Shown here: one piece after another, positions 13,959 through 21,993 of the stretch
Layout: every line of letters begins with the position of its first letter
Numbering within the stretch: position 1 is the stretch's first letter
Assembly: GCA_023228825.1 (NCBI GenBank)
Contig: JALOAL010000002.1
Coordinates: forward strand, 248,001 to 312,000
DNA: 64,000 nucleotides
Origin: Dehalococcoidia bacterium
GTDB taxonomy: Bacteria; Chloroflexota; Dehalococcoidia; UBA2979
Direction: 5' to 3'
The notes under the pieces: model-generated
Database searches by the model: none
Told to the model about the DNA's origin: nothing
The model's input: the letters and a program-made list of their open reading frames with translations, nothing else
Program-made: the position numbers and the translations under genes

Positions 13959-14576
13959 ATGAGTCATCACCCCACCACCGACCAGGTCGGCCCTCCTGAC
14001 GAGGTAGAAATCCGGGTAGTCAACCTGGGTGACGCGCCCGTCCCGGAGGTCGAACTGGCCCCGCCAGGCGGCCCGGAGTGGAGCGCCCCCGCAGCCACCC
14101 CGGAGCCGTCTGGCGGCGTCCAGCCGGGCGTCCAGATCGTCACGCCGGAGCGCGTGGCCCAGACCATCGTGGCCGGCTCCAAGCAGATCGCGGACCGTCG
14201 CGGGCGGCCCTACTGGGCCTATAGCCGAGAGGAGGCGGACCTGCTGGCGGACCCCCTCGCCGGCGAACTCAACGACCTGTTTCGCGCGCTACCCGGTGTC
14301 GGGCGCGCTGCTGATGCTCTGGGCGGACGCCGTGCTCAACTCGTCGCCGCCGTCGCCATCACCGCCGGCCCCCGCCTGGTCATGGACGTGCTCACCCCCA
14401 GCGAGCGCGAGCGCGAGGCCGCCGCCGAAGACCTCGCCCGACGCGAGCAACGGCGCGAGCGTGCACCCCTCGCGGCTGACGCTGGCCGCCCCACACCCAC
14501 CCAGCCAACCACCCCCGCCGGCGGCGTTGAGTCCTGGGGCGACACGCTCCGAGACCTCCCCGCGCCCGGCAGTTAG
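13959..14576 (+). CDS. Unknown protein with disordered ends
   Basis: 205 residues. The N-terminal 60 are Pro/Glu/Val-rich and probably disordered. A central helical domain (about 60-150) contains a moderately hydrophobic stretch (QLVAAVAITAGPRLVMDVL), and the C-terminus is charged and then Pro/Thr-rich. The ribosome-binding site is weak. It lies in a block leading into the packaging ATPase. A minor structural or packaging role is possible but unsupported by motif. Confidence 0.55.
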   Translation: MSHHPTTDQVGPPDEVEIRVVNLGDAPVPEVELAPPGGPEWSAPAATPEPSGGVQPGVQIVTPERVAQTIVAGSKQIADRRGRPYWAYSREEADLLADPLAGELNDLFRALPGVGRAADALGGRRAQLVAAVAITAGPRLVMDVLTPSEREREAAAEDLARREQRRERAPLAADAGRPTPTQPTTPAGGVESWGDTLRDLPAPGS

Positions 14577-14595
14577 CCCGCCAGTTAGGATCGAC

Positions 14596-14949
14596 ATGGA
14601 CACGCCCCGAATCGACTACACCCCCACCACCACTGCCGGCTGGGGCGCGCTGGAGGCCGCTAACAAGGTCCTGCATGACCTCACCCAGGGCGACCTCCTG
14701 GCGCGCGTGCCGCTGCCACCCGCCCTGGGCTTCGCACGGAGCATGCTGGAGCCCTTCGCGGTCCAGGTCATCGCCAATAAGTCGCGGGACCTGGTGGCGG
14801 CCGTAGACGCGGACCCGGACGCCGCGCGCGCGGCGGTCCTCCCCGCCCTCCGTCGCGTGGTGTCCGCCCTGGGCATCCAGGCCGCAGACCTCTACGACGC
14901 GCCGGCGTCCCTCACGTCGGCGCTCAAAGTGGCCGGAGACGACGCGTGA
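14596..14949 (+). CDS. Helical protein upstream of the packaging ATPase
   Basis: 117 residues, mostly helical, with AGGA upstream of the ATG. The stop overlaps the ATPase start (GTGA), so the two proteins are made in step. A packaging accessory factor is plausible. No family recognised. A longer upstream reading in the same frame is antisense-like overlap with the previous gene and is not supported. Confidence 0.6.
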   Translation: MDTPRIDYTPTTTAGWGALEAANKVLHDLTQGDLLARVPLPPALGFARSMLEPFAVQVIANKSRDLVAAVDADPDAARAAVLPALRRVVSALGIQAADLYDAPASLTSALKVAGDDA

Positions 14950-15623
14950 CAAGTATCGAGTGGCGCCCGTCCGGCGCGAACGCCCAGCGCACCCTGGTGG
15001 TAGGCCGGTCCGGCACCGGCAAGACCACGCGCGCGCGAGGCCTGGCCGCCCTCGCGCCGCGCGCGGTCTGGCTGGACCCCAAAGGCCTCAATGAGGCCGG
15101 CTGGCCGCACATCGTCCAGGCCGATCTATTCGCGGACATCGGCACTGCCGGCGGCCGCGCCGCCGCGCTCCGTGACCTACTGGACCAGCACGGGCGCATC
15201 GTTGTGCAACTGGCGGACCGGCCAGACCTCGGCAAGACGCCCAAGGCCTCGGACGCCGCGCAGGTGGACGCCGTGGCGCATGCCGCCTACACGCTCGGTA
15301 ACGTCCTGGTGGCGATAGACGACCTCCAGGGCGTGATGGAGAGCGCGCCCACGTACTACGTCATGCGCGTCCTCACCATGGGCCGCAGCCGTGGCGTCGG
15401 GAGCCTGGGCATGGTGACCAGCGTCTACCGGCTCCCGCTGGACTTCGTGCGCCAGACAAACCACATCCTGGCGTTCGCGCAGCATATGGCGGAGGACGTG
15501 GACCGTCTGCGAGCGATCCATCCTGACCTCGCGCAGGCCTCGGACTTGGAGCCGTACGAGTACGCCTGGGCAGACCTGGACACCGGCACCGTGCGGGTGT
15601 TCGGCCCCCTGGCGGCTAATTGA
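14946..15623 (+). CDS. Genome-packaging ATPase (FtsK-HerA/A32-like)
   Basis: 225 residues, the size of PRD1 P9-type packaging ATPases. Walker A is GRSGTGKT at 20-27. Walker B is LVAIDD at 121-126. A probable arginine finger and sensor region follows (GRSRGVGSLGMVTSVYR, about 146-162) with the downstream PLDFVRQTNHILAF stretch seen in viral and conjugative HerA-type ATPases. The start is the GTG overlapping the preceding TGA. Together with the capsid gene this is the second DJR-virus hallmark. A conjugation or FtsK role is less likely because there are no other transfer genes and no N-terminal membrane domain. Confidence 0.85.
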   Translation: MTSIEWRPSGANAQRTLVVGRSGTGKTTRARGLAALAPRAVWLDPKGLNEAGWPHIVQADLFADIGTAGGRAAALRDLLDQHGRIVVQLADRPDLGKTPKASDAAQVDAVAHAAYTLGNVLVAIDDLQGVMESAPTYYVMRVLTMGRSRGVGSLGMVTSVYRLPLDFVRQTNHILAFAQHMAEDVDRLRAIHPDLAQASDLEPYEYAWADLDTGTVRVFGPLAAN

Positions 15624-15640
15624 TAAAGCGCATGAGGGGG

Positions 15641-15668
15641 TTGACTTCACCCCCATAACGTGGATAAC
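15641..15668 (+). promoter_or_regulatory. Candidate sigma-70 promoter and overlapping stem
   Basis: TTGACT (15641-15646), 16 bp, GATAAC (15663-15668). GGGGGT (15636-15641) can pair with ACCCCC (15649-15654) over the -35. In the integrated state it would drive the 45-residue gene; in the circular form it would also read through att into the capsid gene. Confidence 0.5.
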
Positions 15669-15688
15669 TCCACTGAGAGGAGGCGATT

Positions 15689-15826
15689 ATGGCAAGCAAA
15701 CTAGATCTGACCTCGCCGACCGACTACGTGAAGGTTGGCGTGATGGCCATCGTGGCGTTCATGCTCTTTCGGTTCATCGCCCAGGTGACGAACTCGCAGG
15801 CGCTGGCGTCCCGCATCCCGTCCTAG
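15689..15826 (+). CDS. 45-residue membrane protein
   Basis: ATG with an excellent GAGAGGAGG ribosome-binding site, reading MASKLDLTSPTDYVKVG and then a single membrane segment (about 18-30, VMAIVAFMLFRFIA) and a short polar tail. It is the last gene of the element on the right. After circularisation it would sit about 200 bp upstream of the capsid gene. Small proteins of this kind are typical inner-membrane components of PRD1/PM2-like virions. Confidence 0.7.
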   Translation: MASKLDLTSPTDYVKVGVMAIVAFMLFRFIAQVTNSQALASRIPS

Positions 15827-15931
15827 ACAGACGGACCGAAAACGCGGTACAACCCATCCATCTGCGGGGGCGCAGACCAGCAAGTTATCGGAGCCGCTAA
15901 CCCACCCCTCCACCCCACACCTCGCACGCCC

Positions 15932-15949
15932 GTCAACATTTTTGTTGAC
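15932..15949. repeat. Perfect hairpin overlapping the attP XerD arm
   Basis: GTCAACA (15932-15938), TTTT, TGTTGAC (15943-15949). Its right arm forms most of the element-side XerD arm (15944-15954). It could be a terminator at the element's end, or it could shape the att site, as folded DNA does for the vibriophage CTX. Confidence 0.6.
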
Positions 15950-15981
15950 CAAATCGGAGATAGTGCGAAGTTCGGAGGGGG
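15944..15981. other. attR: dif-like site plus 27-bp direct repeat
   Basis: On the minus strand 15971-15944 reads ACTTCGCACTA, TCTCCG, ATTTGGTCAAC. XerC arm and central region equal those of attL; the XerD arm is the element's own and far from consensus. The 27-bp identity with attL covers 15955-15981. This places the crossover in or at the edge of the 6-bp central region. The canonical half belongs to the host, as in other Xer-hijacking elements. Confidence 0.78.
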
Positions 15982-16258
15982 TCTTGAGGGCCTCTCCCCC
16001 GTGGCTGCTCGGCCCCTTGTCGCCGGGTGGCGCTGGCATCGGGCGTCGGGATCCAGGATCGCCTCGGCTGGTCGGTGGCGCACTTCCCGGTGGCGGCAGG
16101 TGTCGAGGTGCCGCTGCACGTGCCGCCCGGGCTCTCTCGATCGCGTGGCGAGTCCCTCAGGACCTGCATTCCACCCTGAACGCGGCACCGCCCCGAGCCG
16201 TTGACTGAGTGGAGCCCCCTCCGTGGGCCAAGGCACCTTCTGACGCCTACCGCAAGGC
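15982..16258. other. Gene-free stretch right of the element
   Basis: About 280 bp of GC-rich host DNA with no CDS I can support; the open frames here are compositional noise. It holds GGATCCAGGATCG (16049-16061), also present at 2809-2821 left of the element, which I regard as coincidence. Confidence 0.4.
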
Positions 16259-16309
16259 TTGCACAATATACCCCTGGTGGGTATATTCAGCCGGTACCCG
16301 GTTAGGGTA
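16259..16309 (+). promoter_or_regulatory. Strong promoter with two TACCC-N5-GGGTA operators
   Basis: TTGCAC (16259-16264), 17 bp, TATATT (16282-16287) is a near-ideal sigma-70 promoter. Its spacer holds AATATACCC-N5-GGGTATATT (16265-16287), a perfect inverted repeat with 9-bp arms. A second TACCC-N5-GGGTA lies at 16295-16309, 26 bp on, over the expected start site. The TACCC/GGGTA half-sites resemble operators of the CsoR/RcnR/CstR family (metal or sulfur sensors). Both positions would block RNA polymerase. The repressor itself is not in this window. Confidence 0.75.
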
Positions 16310-16330
16310 TGAGACAGAGAGGGACAGACC

Positions 16331-16558
16331 ATGACGATGGCTCTCACCTACCGTGGCGAACTGCGCTGCTTCTCCTGTGGCCGCTACCTGGGCGAGTTCG
16401 AGTCGCACCCGGAGGCGCACGGTCGAGATGACCTGCACCTGATCACTCCGGAGGGTGGCCAGACGCTCCCGGTGCCGCTCGTGACGAAGCGCGGGCTGCG
16501 CTGCCCGGCATGCCAGGGGCGCGTCGTCGCCACCGAAGTGGACCGCATCGCTGCATAA
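16331..16558 (+). CDS. Small zinc-ribbon protein under operator control
   Basis: 75 residues with two Cys pairs, CFSC (about 13-16) and CPAC (about 58-61), around a strand-rich middle. The ATG follows AGAGAGGGACAGACC. It is the only gene that the twin-operator promoter at 16259 can serve directly. The pairing suggests a metal- or stress-responsive small protein, but the family is not recognised. Confidence 0.7.
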   Translation: MTMALTYRGELRCFSCGRYLGEFESHPEAHGRDDLHLITPEGGQTLPVPLVTKRGLRCPACQGRVVATEVDRIAA

Positions 16559-16699
16559 CCACAGGCCGTATGATAAATGGCTAAGTGACACGCGTGCCAG
16601 GTTCAGTGAGCGGTGGTTATGTCCGCAACGCTAGCAGCGATTCAACCCCGGCAGCGGCCTATCTGACACGTGCGCCGGGGCTGGGCGCGGACTCCGGCG

Positions 16700-17176
<477 letters not shown>

Positions 17177-17370
17177 TCCCCTACTCCTCACCTATGTCGA
17201 ACCTACGTCTGTCGAAACCTAGGTCGAACTCTCGGGTCGCCGCTCGACACGCCGAGGATAGCCTGCGCGCCTCCGTCCACTCGCCGCGCCTGGAGCGCGG
17301 CTGCTATCTTCCGGCGCGGCGATCGAATCGACGGTCGTCCTGACGTGACCACCGGAAAGGCACGTACCTG

Positions 17371-18231
17371 ATGCCCGCCACCGATGCCTCTACTGCCGCC
17401 GCTGTCGAACCGAAGCACGAGACCGTGACGATCAACGGCCTGAATTTGCATTATGTCGACTACAGGGAGCCCTCTCCCGGGGCGACGGTGATGGTGCTGC
17501 TCCACGGGCTGACCTCGGCGTGGGGGGCGTGGCGGCGGGTGGCGGAGCACTTCGCGCCGCGCTACCGCGTGGTGGCGCTAGACCAGCGCGGCCACGGCGA
17601 CTCCCAGTGGGCGCCCGCCGACGAGTACGACACGGACTCCTACCTCTCCGACCTGGAGCAGTTCGTGGACGGCCTGGGGCTGGAGCGGGTCGTGCTGGTG
17701 GGGCAGTCCATGGGCGGCCACCACACCATCGCCTACACCGCCCGACACGCGGAGCGGGTGATCGCGGCGATCGCCAACGACATCCCACCGAGCCTGGACA
17801 TGGGCGCCCGGGCCGAACGTGCGAAGGCGTACCCCGGCGGCAAGCACCGTCTGTGGGCCTCCGTAGAGGAATGGCTGGCGCCGCGTCGCGAGCAGAGCCC
17901 GCTGACGCCGGAGTGGGCGCACGCCCTGGCGGCTCGGGAACTCCTGCGCGAGGTGGACGGCGGCTACGAGCCGAAGCACGACCCGAACGCCCCCATCCAC
18001 TGGCAGCCGGCCGACCTCTGGGACGAGGCGCGTACGATTACACGCCCTATCTTCTTCATCCGCGGCGGCCGCTCCACCGTGCTGGACGCGCAGACGCTGC
18101 AAGACATGGTGATGGCGATTGCCCCCGCCCGATCCGTCACCCTGGAGAAGGCGGGCCACCAGACCTATTGGGACATGGAGCACGAGTGGCTCACCATCGC
18201 GGACGCGTTCCTACAGGCACACACCCGCTGA
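17371..18231 (+). CDS. Alpha/beta-hydrolase
   Basis: 286 residues. The oxyanion-hole motif is LLHGLTSAWGAW (about 43-54), the nucleophile elbow GQSMGG (about 114-119, Ser nucleophile), and the catalytic His is in KAGHQTYWD near the C-terminus. DQRGHGDS (about 71-78) is typical of the carboxylesterase/haloperoxidase branch. There is no signal peptide, so it is cytoplasmic. The substrate cannot be predicted. The MFS gene follows after 40 bp and may be co-transcribed. Confidence 0.85.
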   Translation: MPATDASTAAAVEPKHETVTINGLNLHYVDYREPSPGATVMVLLHGLTSAWGAWRRVAEHFAPRYRVVALDQRGHGDSQWAPADEYDTDSYLSDLEQFVDGLGLERVVLVGQSMGGHHTIAYTARHAERVIAAIANDIPPSLDMGARAERAKAYPGGKHRLWASVEEWLAPRREQSPLTPEWAHALAARELLREVDGGYEPKHDPNAPIHWQPADLWDEARTITRPIFFIRGGRSTVLDAQTLQDMVMAIAPARSVTLEKAGHQTYWDMEHEWLTIADAFLQAHTR

Positions 18232-18271
18232 CCCGAGGGCCGGTCCGGCCCCGCACTGACCGAGGGCGCCC

Positions 18272-19552
18272 ATGAGCGCTTCCTCCCCGGGCACGGTCAC
18301 GCCCGGTCCGCGCTGGGGGGCGCTCTCCTACCCGCAGTTCCAGCGCTACTGGATCGCGCAACTGTGTCGCGTGCTGGGCCTCCAGTTCCGCATCATCGCG
18401 CTCCCCTGGCTGGTGTCTGTGGAACTGGACCGGTCGCCGATCTGGCTGGGTATCGTCGCGCTGGCTGGCTCACTTCCCACGATCGTGTTCAGCGTGCCGG
18501 CCGGTGTGCTGGCGGACCGCTTCAACGACCAGAAGGTGGTGGTCTACTCGCAGGGCGCCTACGCGCTGACAGCGCTGGCGCTGCCGGTGCTGATCTTCGC
18601 TGGACTGGCCAACATCTGGGTGGTGATCGCCTGGTCGATCGTGACCGGCATTCTGGCTGCCCTCGGGAACCCCGCGCAGCAGTCGTTGATGCCGCGTCTG
18701 ATCGAGATGCGCGTGATGCCGAGCGCGGTTGCCCTGTCCTCCATGGTGTGGTCGTCCATGCGCATCATTGGGCCGGCGGCGGCGGGCGTCCTGCTGGCGG
18801 TGATCGGGACGGCGGAGGCGTTCTTCGTCACGGCGGTGGGCGTGGGGGTGGGGACGCTCCTCATGGCCTCGCTCAAACCGCGCCCTCGCGGGCTGTCGCA
18901 GCGCGCGGAGGGCGAGCGGGACGACATGTGGACGGGCCTGCGTTACATCTTCGGTCACCGCCTCTTCCTGGCGACCATCGGCCTCTCCTTCTTCACTTCG
19001 GTCTTTGGGATGTCCTACCAGTTCTTGATGCCGGTCTTCGCCAACGACATCCTGGACGTGGGCGAGGTGGGCTTCGGGATGCTGGAGGCGGCGACGGGCC
19101 TGGGCTCCGTGCTCGGCACCGTGGCCATCATCAAGGTGGGCGCGGGGCGGCACGCCGGGGTGGTCATGATCGCGTGCGCGGCGCTCTTCGGCCTGTTCAT
19201 CGCGGGCTTCGCCGCCAGCCGCGCCATGCCACTGTCCATGGGCCTGCTATTCCTCGCCGGGTTCTTCTCGGCGATGTACCTGAACATCGGTATGACCGCG
19301 CTCCAGATGGCGGTGCCAGACGACCTGCGCGGGCGCGTGATGGGCGTCTGGTCCATGACCTGGTTCCTGGCGTCGGTGGGGGCGCTGCCGGCGGGCGCCG
19401 TGGCGGAGGTGCTGGGTGCGCCGCTGTCCGTGGCGCTGGGCGGGCTGTCCGTGAGCGCGTTCGCGCTGTTCGTGTTCTTTACCTCGCCCGAACTGCGGCA
19501 CGTGGACCTGGAGGCTGCCGCCGAGGGCCGGCCGGCCACCGCAGGGACGTAA
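18272..19552 (+). CDS. MFS transporter
   Basis: 426 residues with about twelve hydrophobic segments and a cytoplasmic loop near 200-222. VLADRFNDQKVV (about 77-88) is the motif-A-type loop between helices 2 and 3, and a second copy of the fold follows. It resembles the enterobactin-exporter/EntS-like MFS_3 group often annotated as drug efflux. Substrate unknown. A paralogue of similar size lies at 62225. Confidence 0.85.
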   Translation: MSASSPGTVTPGPRWGALSYPQFQRYWIAQLCRVLGLQFRIIALPWLVSVELDRSPIWLGIVALAGSLPTIVFSVPAGVLADRFNDQKVVVYSQGAYALTALALPVLIFAGLANIWVVIAWSIVTGILAALGNPAQQSLMPRLIEMRVMPSAVALSSMVWSSMRIIGPAAAGVLLAVIGTAEAFFVTAVGVGVGTLLMASLKPRPRGLSQRAEGERDDMWTGLRYIFGHRLFLATIGLSFFTSVFGMSYQFLMPVFANDILDVGEVGFGMLEAATGLGSVLGTVAIIKVGAGRHAGVVMIACAALFGLFIAGFAASRAMPLSMGLLFLAGFFSAMYLNIGMTALQMAVPDDLRGRVMGVWSMTWFLASVGALPAGAVAEVLGAPLSVALGGLSVSAFALFVFFTSPELRHVDLEAAAEGRPATAGT

Positions 19553-19619
19553 CCCGCACGGGAGCGGAGGCGCCCTCGGCGGTCGCTCGTGGTGCCGCTG
19601 CCGGTGCCGGCGGGCGGGC

Positions 19620-19853
19620 TCAGGCCGGGAACGCCACCAGCGAGGTGGTGGACTGGATGCCGTCCATGTTGCGGATCTGTTCCTGCAGCAGCCCGGGGAC
19701 GTCCTGCAGGCTCGCCATCTCGATCTCCGCGACGATGTCGTAGGGGCCCATGACTTCGTGGACCTCCACCACCTGGTCGATCTTGCGGAGGGCTTCCACC
19801 AGGCGGCGCGTGGCCCCGGGGTGGGTCACGATGAGGACGTAGGCCTTGACCAC
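19620..19853 (-). CDS. Stand-alone Lrp/AsnC ligand-binding (RAM) domain protein
   Basis: 77 residues from a GTG preceded by GAGGAG. The fold is the beta-alpha-beta-beta-alpha-beta domain that binds amino acids in Lrp/AsnC regulators (KAYVLIVTHPG, VVEVHEVMGPYDIVAEIEM), with no HTH. Such single-domain versions form rings and may act as sensors or partners for DNA-binding paralogues. The long upstream open frame is not part of the gene. It faces the MFS gene and diverges from korA. Confidence 0.85.
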   Translation of the reverse strand: MVKAYVLIVTHPGATRRLVEALRKIDQVVEVHEVMGPYDIVAEIEMASLQDVPGLLQEQIRNMDGIQSTTSLVAFPA

Positions 19854-20137
19854 GGGAGTCTCCTCGAGGGGTGGGATCGGGCCTGCGGGCGCATGGGCCG
19901 GCAGGGCGATCGGGAGGATGGGGTGCGCGGATTCTAGGGCGCGTGGGAGGTGCGTGCTGCGTGAATTGACGCCGACCTCGGACGCGCGGGGGCGTCCGAT
20001 CCGGTGATCTCGGATGGCTGGTATCATCGATGCACCGCGTGATGTTTGAGCCTACCGGGTGTCGCAGCCGATAATGCAGGCACAAGCGCGCAGACGCGTG
20101 AGAACGACGACGTCGCGTCGCGACCGTGAAGGGTGAG

Positions 20138-20170
20138 CCCTCGCTCGGTTCGGGGAAACCGAAACGAGGG
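20138..20170 (+). promoter_or_regulatory. Leader stem-loop upstream of korA
   Basis: CCCTCG (20138-20143) pairs with CGAGGG (20165-20170), and TCGGTT (20145-20150) with AACCGA (20157-20162), giving a 12-bp stem with small internal bulges and a 6-nt loop. It lies about 110 bp before the korA start in a 250-bp gene-free leader. Attenuation or an RNA stability role is possible; no known riboswitch is recognised. Confidence 0.45.
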
Positions 20171-20277
20171 TATCCAGGGGTAGCCGGTCCAGGGATCGGA
20201 CCATAGCCCGCTCCCGTTCCCGGCATCGCTGGCTTCCTTTGCGTCCGTGAGCGGCGGGTAGGGGAACAAGGCGGTTC

Positions 20278-21960
20278 ATGAGTAAGAACTTGGTTGTCCG
20301 CTTCGCAGGCGAAGGCGGACAGGGTGTCGTAGGCGGCGCCGAGTTGATGGCGTCCGCTGCGGCCGCGGGCGGCTATCACGTCCTGACGTTCTCCACGTTC
20401 CCCTCCCAGATCAAGGGCGGGCCGGCGTGGGGTCAGGCACGAATCTCCTCGGAGGAGATTCTGACGCCGGGCGACTACCTGGACGTCCTGGTCTGCCAGA
20501 ACCGGTACGCGTATGACGCGAACCTCCCGGACCTTCGGGAGGGCGGCCTGGTGATCTACAACTCGGAGGAGTTCGAACTTCCGGACAACTCCCGCGCGCT
20601 GGGCCTGCCGGCCGACCGCATGGCGCGCGAGGCAGGCAACCCGCTGGCCTCCACGATCATCCTCATCGGCGCGGTGGCCAAGATGGCCGGCGTCAGCGTG
20701 GAGGCGCTGGAGGCGTTCATCACCAAGCGCTGGAGCCGAGGCCGCCCCGGGGACGAGAAGATCGTGTCCGGCAACATCACCGCCCTGCAGATGGGCGTGG
20801 AGGAGGCCGCCAAGACCGGCCTGCAACTGGAAGACCTGGATCCGGCGCCCACGCACGACCGCCCGCGCATCATGATCCGCGGCTACGAGGCCGCCGCTAT
20901 CGGCGCCATTGCCGGCGGTGTGGAGGCCTTCATCGGCTACCCCATCTCGCCCGCCACCACCATGCTCACCTACATGGAGGCGAACCTGGTGGGCAAGGAT
21001 CGGTTCGTCGGCCAGGCCTCGTCAGAGATCGAGTCCATCACCGCCCTGATCGGCTCCGGCTACGCCGGCAAGGTCACCATGACGTCCACCTCTGGCCCGG
21101 GTCTGTCACTGATGGGCGAGGGCCTGGGGCTGGCGTGGATGGCGGAGATCCCGCTGGTGGTGGCGAACGTGCAGCGTGGAGGGCCGGCCACCGGCCTGCC
21201 CACCAAGACCGAGCAGTCAGACCTCATCGTTGCCATGAACCCCGGCCACGGCGATATGAGCGTGCCCGTGATCGCCCCCGGCTCCCTGGAAGAGGCGTTC
21301 TGGGGCGCCATCGCCGCGATCAACTGGTCAGAGCGCTACCAGGGCCCGGTGCTGCTCCTGTCGGAGGCGGCTATCGCGGAGCGCGCGCAGGACGTGCCCA
21401 TGCCAGACCTCTCGCAGGTGCGGGTGGAGCGTCGCCAGGTCTCGCAGGGTGAGCAGGGCAACCGTCGCTACGCCGGCGACGGTGTCACGCCGTTCCCCGT
21501 GCCCGGCGGCGCGGGCGCCTACGTGGCCAATGGCTCCGAGCACGACGAGCAGGGCGATACCACGCACCTGCCGGACATCCACGTCACCATGACGAATCGG
21601 CGCTTCAAGAAACTGGAAGTGCTGAACGACGGCACCTTCGAGGCCGAGCGCACCGAGGCGGAGACGATCGTCCTGCCGTGGGGTGGCAGCAAGGGCTCGG
21701 CGCGTGCTGCCTGGAATGAACTGACGGCGGAGGGGGTGGACATCGGCTGGTGCTACACGATGTTCATTAACCCGCTGCCTGCTGACCTGCTGACCGCCCT
21801 GCAGGGCAAGCGCGTGCTGGTCCCGGAGTTGAACTACCTGGGCCAGTTCGCGGCGCACTTGCGCTCGAAGGGGGTAAACGCGGAGGCGATCACGCAGTAC
21901 ACCGGACTCCCGTTCAAGGTGGCAGACCTGAAGGCGGAAATCCGCCAACGGCTGGCCTGA
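20278..21960 (+). CDS. korA: 2-oxoacid:ferredoxin oxidoreductase, fused gamma-alpha subunit
   Basis: Part of the enzyme that oxidises 2-oxoacids (probably 2-oxoglutarate) to acyl-CoA with reduction of ferredoxin. 560 residues: an N-terminal gamma domain (about 1-190, VRFAGEGGQGVVGGAELMA), then the alpha domain (about 200-560, GYEAAAIGAIAGGVEAFIGYPISPAT and the TSTSGPGLSLMGEG segment). The fused order is typical of KorA/VorA-type enzymes in many bacteria and archaea. The TPP-binding beta subunit follows 33 bp later. No delta (2[4Fe-4S]) subunit is visible here. Confidence 0.9.
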   Translation: MSKNLVVRFAGEGGQGVVGGAELMASAAAAGGYHVLTFSTFPSQIKGGPAWGQARISSEEILTPGDYLDVLVCQNRYAYDANLPDLREGGLVIYNSEEFELPDNSRALGLPADRMAREAGNPLASTIILIGAVAKMAGVSVEALEAFITKRWSRGRPGDEKIVSGNITALQMGVEEAAKTGLQLEDLDPAPTHDRPRIMIRGYEAAAIGAIAGGVEAFIGYPISPATTMLTYMEANLVGKDRFVGQASSEIESITALIGSGYAGKVTMTSTSGPGLSLMGEGLGLAWMAEIPLVVANVQRGGPATGLPTKTEQSDLIVAMNPGHGDMSVPVIAPGSLEEAFWGAIAAINWSERYQGPVLLLSEAAIAERAQDVPMPDLSQVRVERRQVSQGEQGNRRYAGDGVTPFPVPGGAGAYVANGSEHDEQGDTTHLPDIHVTMTNRRFKKLEVLNDGTFEAERTEAETIVLPWGGSKGSARAAWNELTAEGVDIGWCYTMFINPLPADLLTALQGKRVLVPELNYLGQFAAHLRSKGVNAEAITQYTGLPFKVADLKAEIRQRLA

Positions 21961-21993
21961 GTCCGCGCCGACTAGAGAGGTCAGGAACCAAAC

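Larger units (their letters stand above)
2859..15981. mobile_element. Integrated membrane-containing DJR-type provirus (Xer-integrated)
   Basis: A 13,096-bp unit (repeat to repeat) lies between two host genes and is bounded by a perfect 27-bp direct repeat at dif-like sites. It carries the two hallmark genes of double-jelly-roll viruses: a capsid protein (2928-3890) and a packaging ATPase (14946-15623). It also has an amidase, a transglycosylase, many one-pass membrane proteins, basic DNA-condensing-type peptides and a beta-propeller. No tyrosine or serine integrase, transposase, tail, portal or large terminase is visible. Once circular, the ATPase and a 45-residue membrane gene would sit directly upstream of the capsid gene across the att site. 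Family-level naming is inference from layout and motifs, not from a search. Confidence 0.82.

Noticed and set aside
2809..16061. 13-bp word GGATCCAGGATCG on both sides of the element (2809-2821 and 16049-16061) as an alternative target duplication
   Set aside because: The flanks differ, it lies 38 bp outside the left and 68 bp outside the right 27-bp repeat, and the longer repeat with Xer geometry explains the ends better.
15942..16208. Open frame crossing the right att site
   Set aside because: Gly/Arg/Ala low-complexity, crosses the recombination site and lacks a ribosome-binding site.
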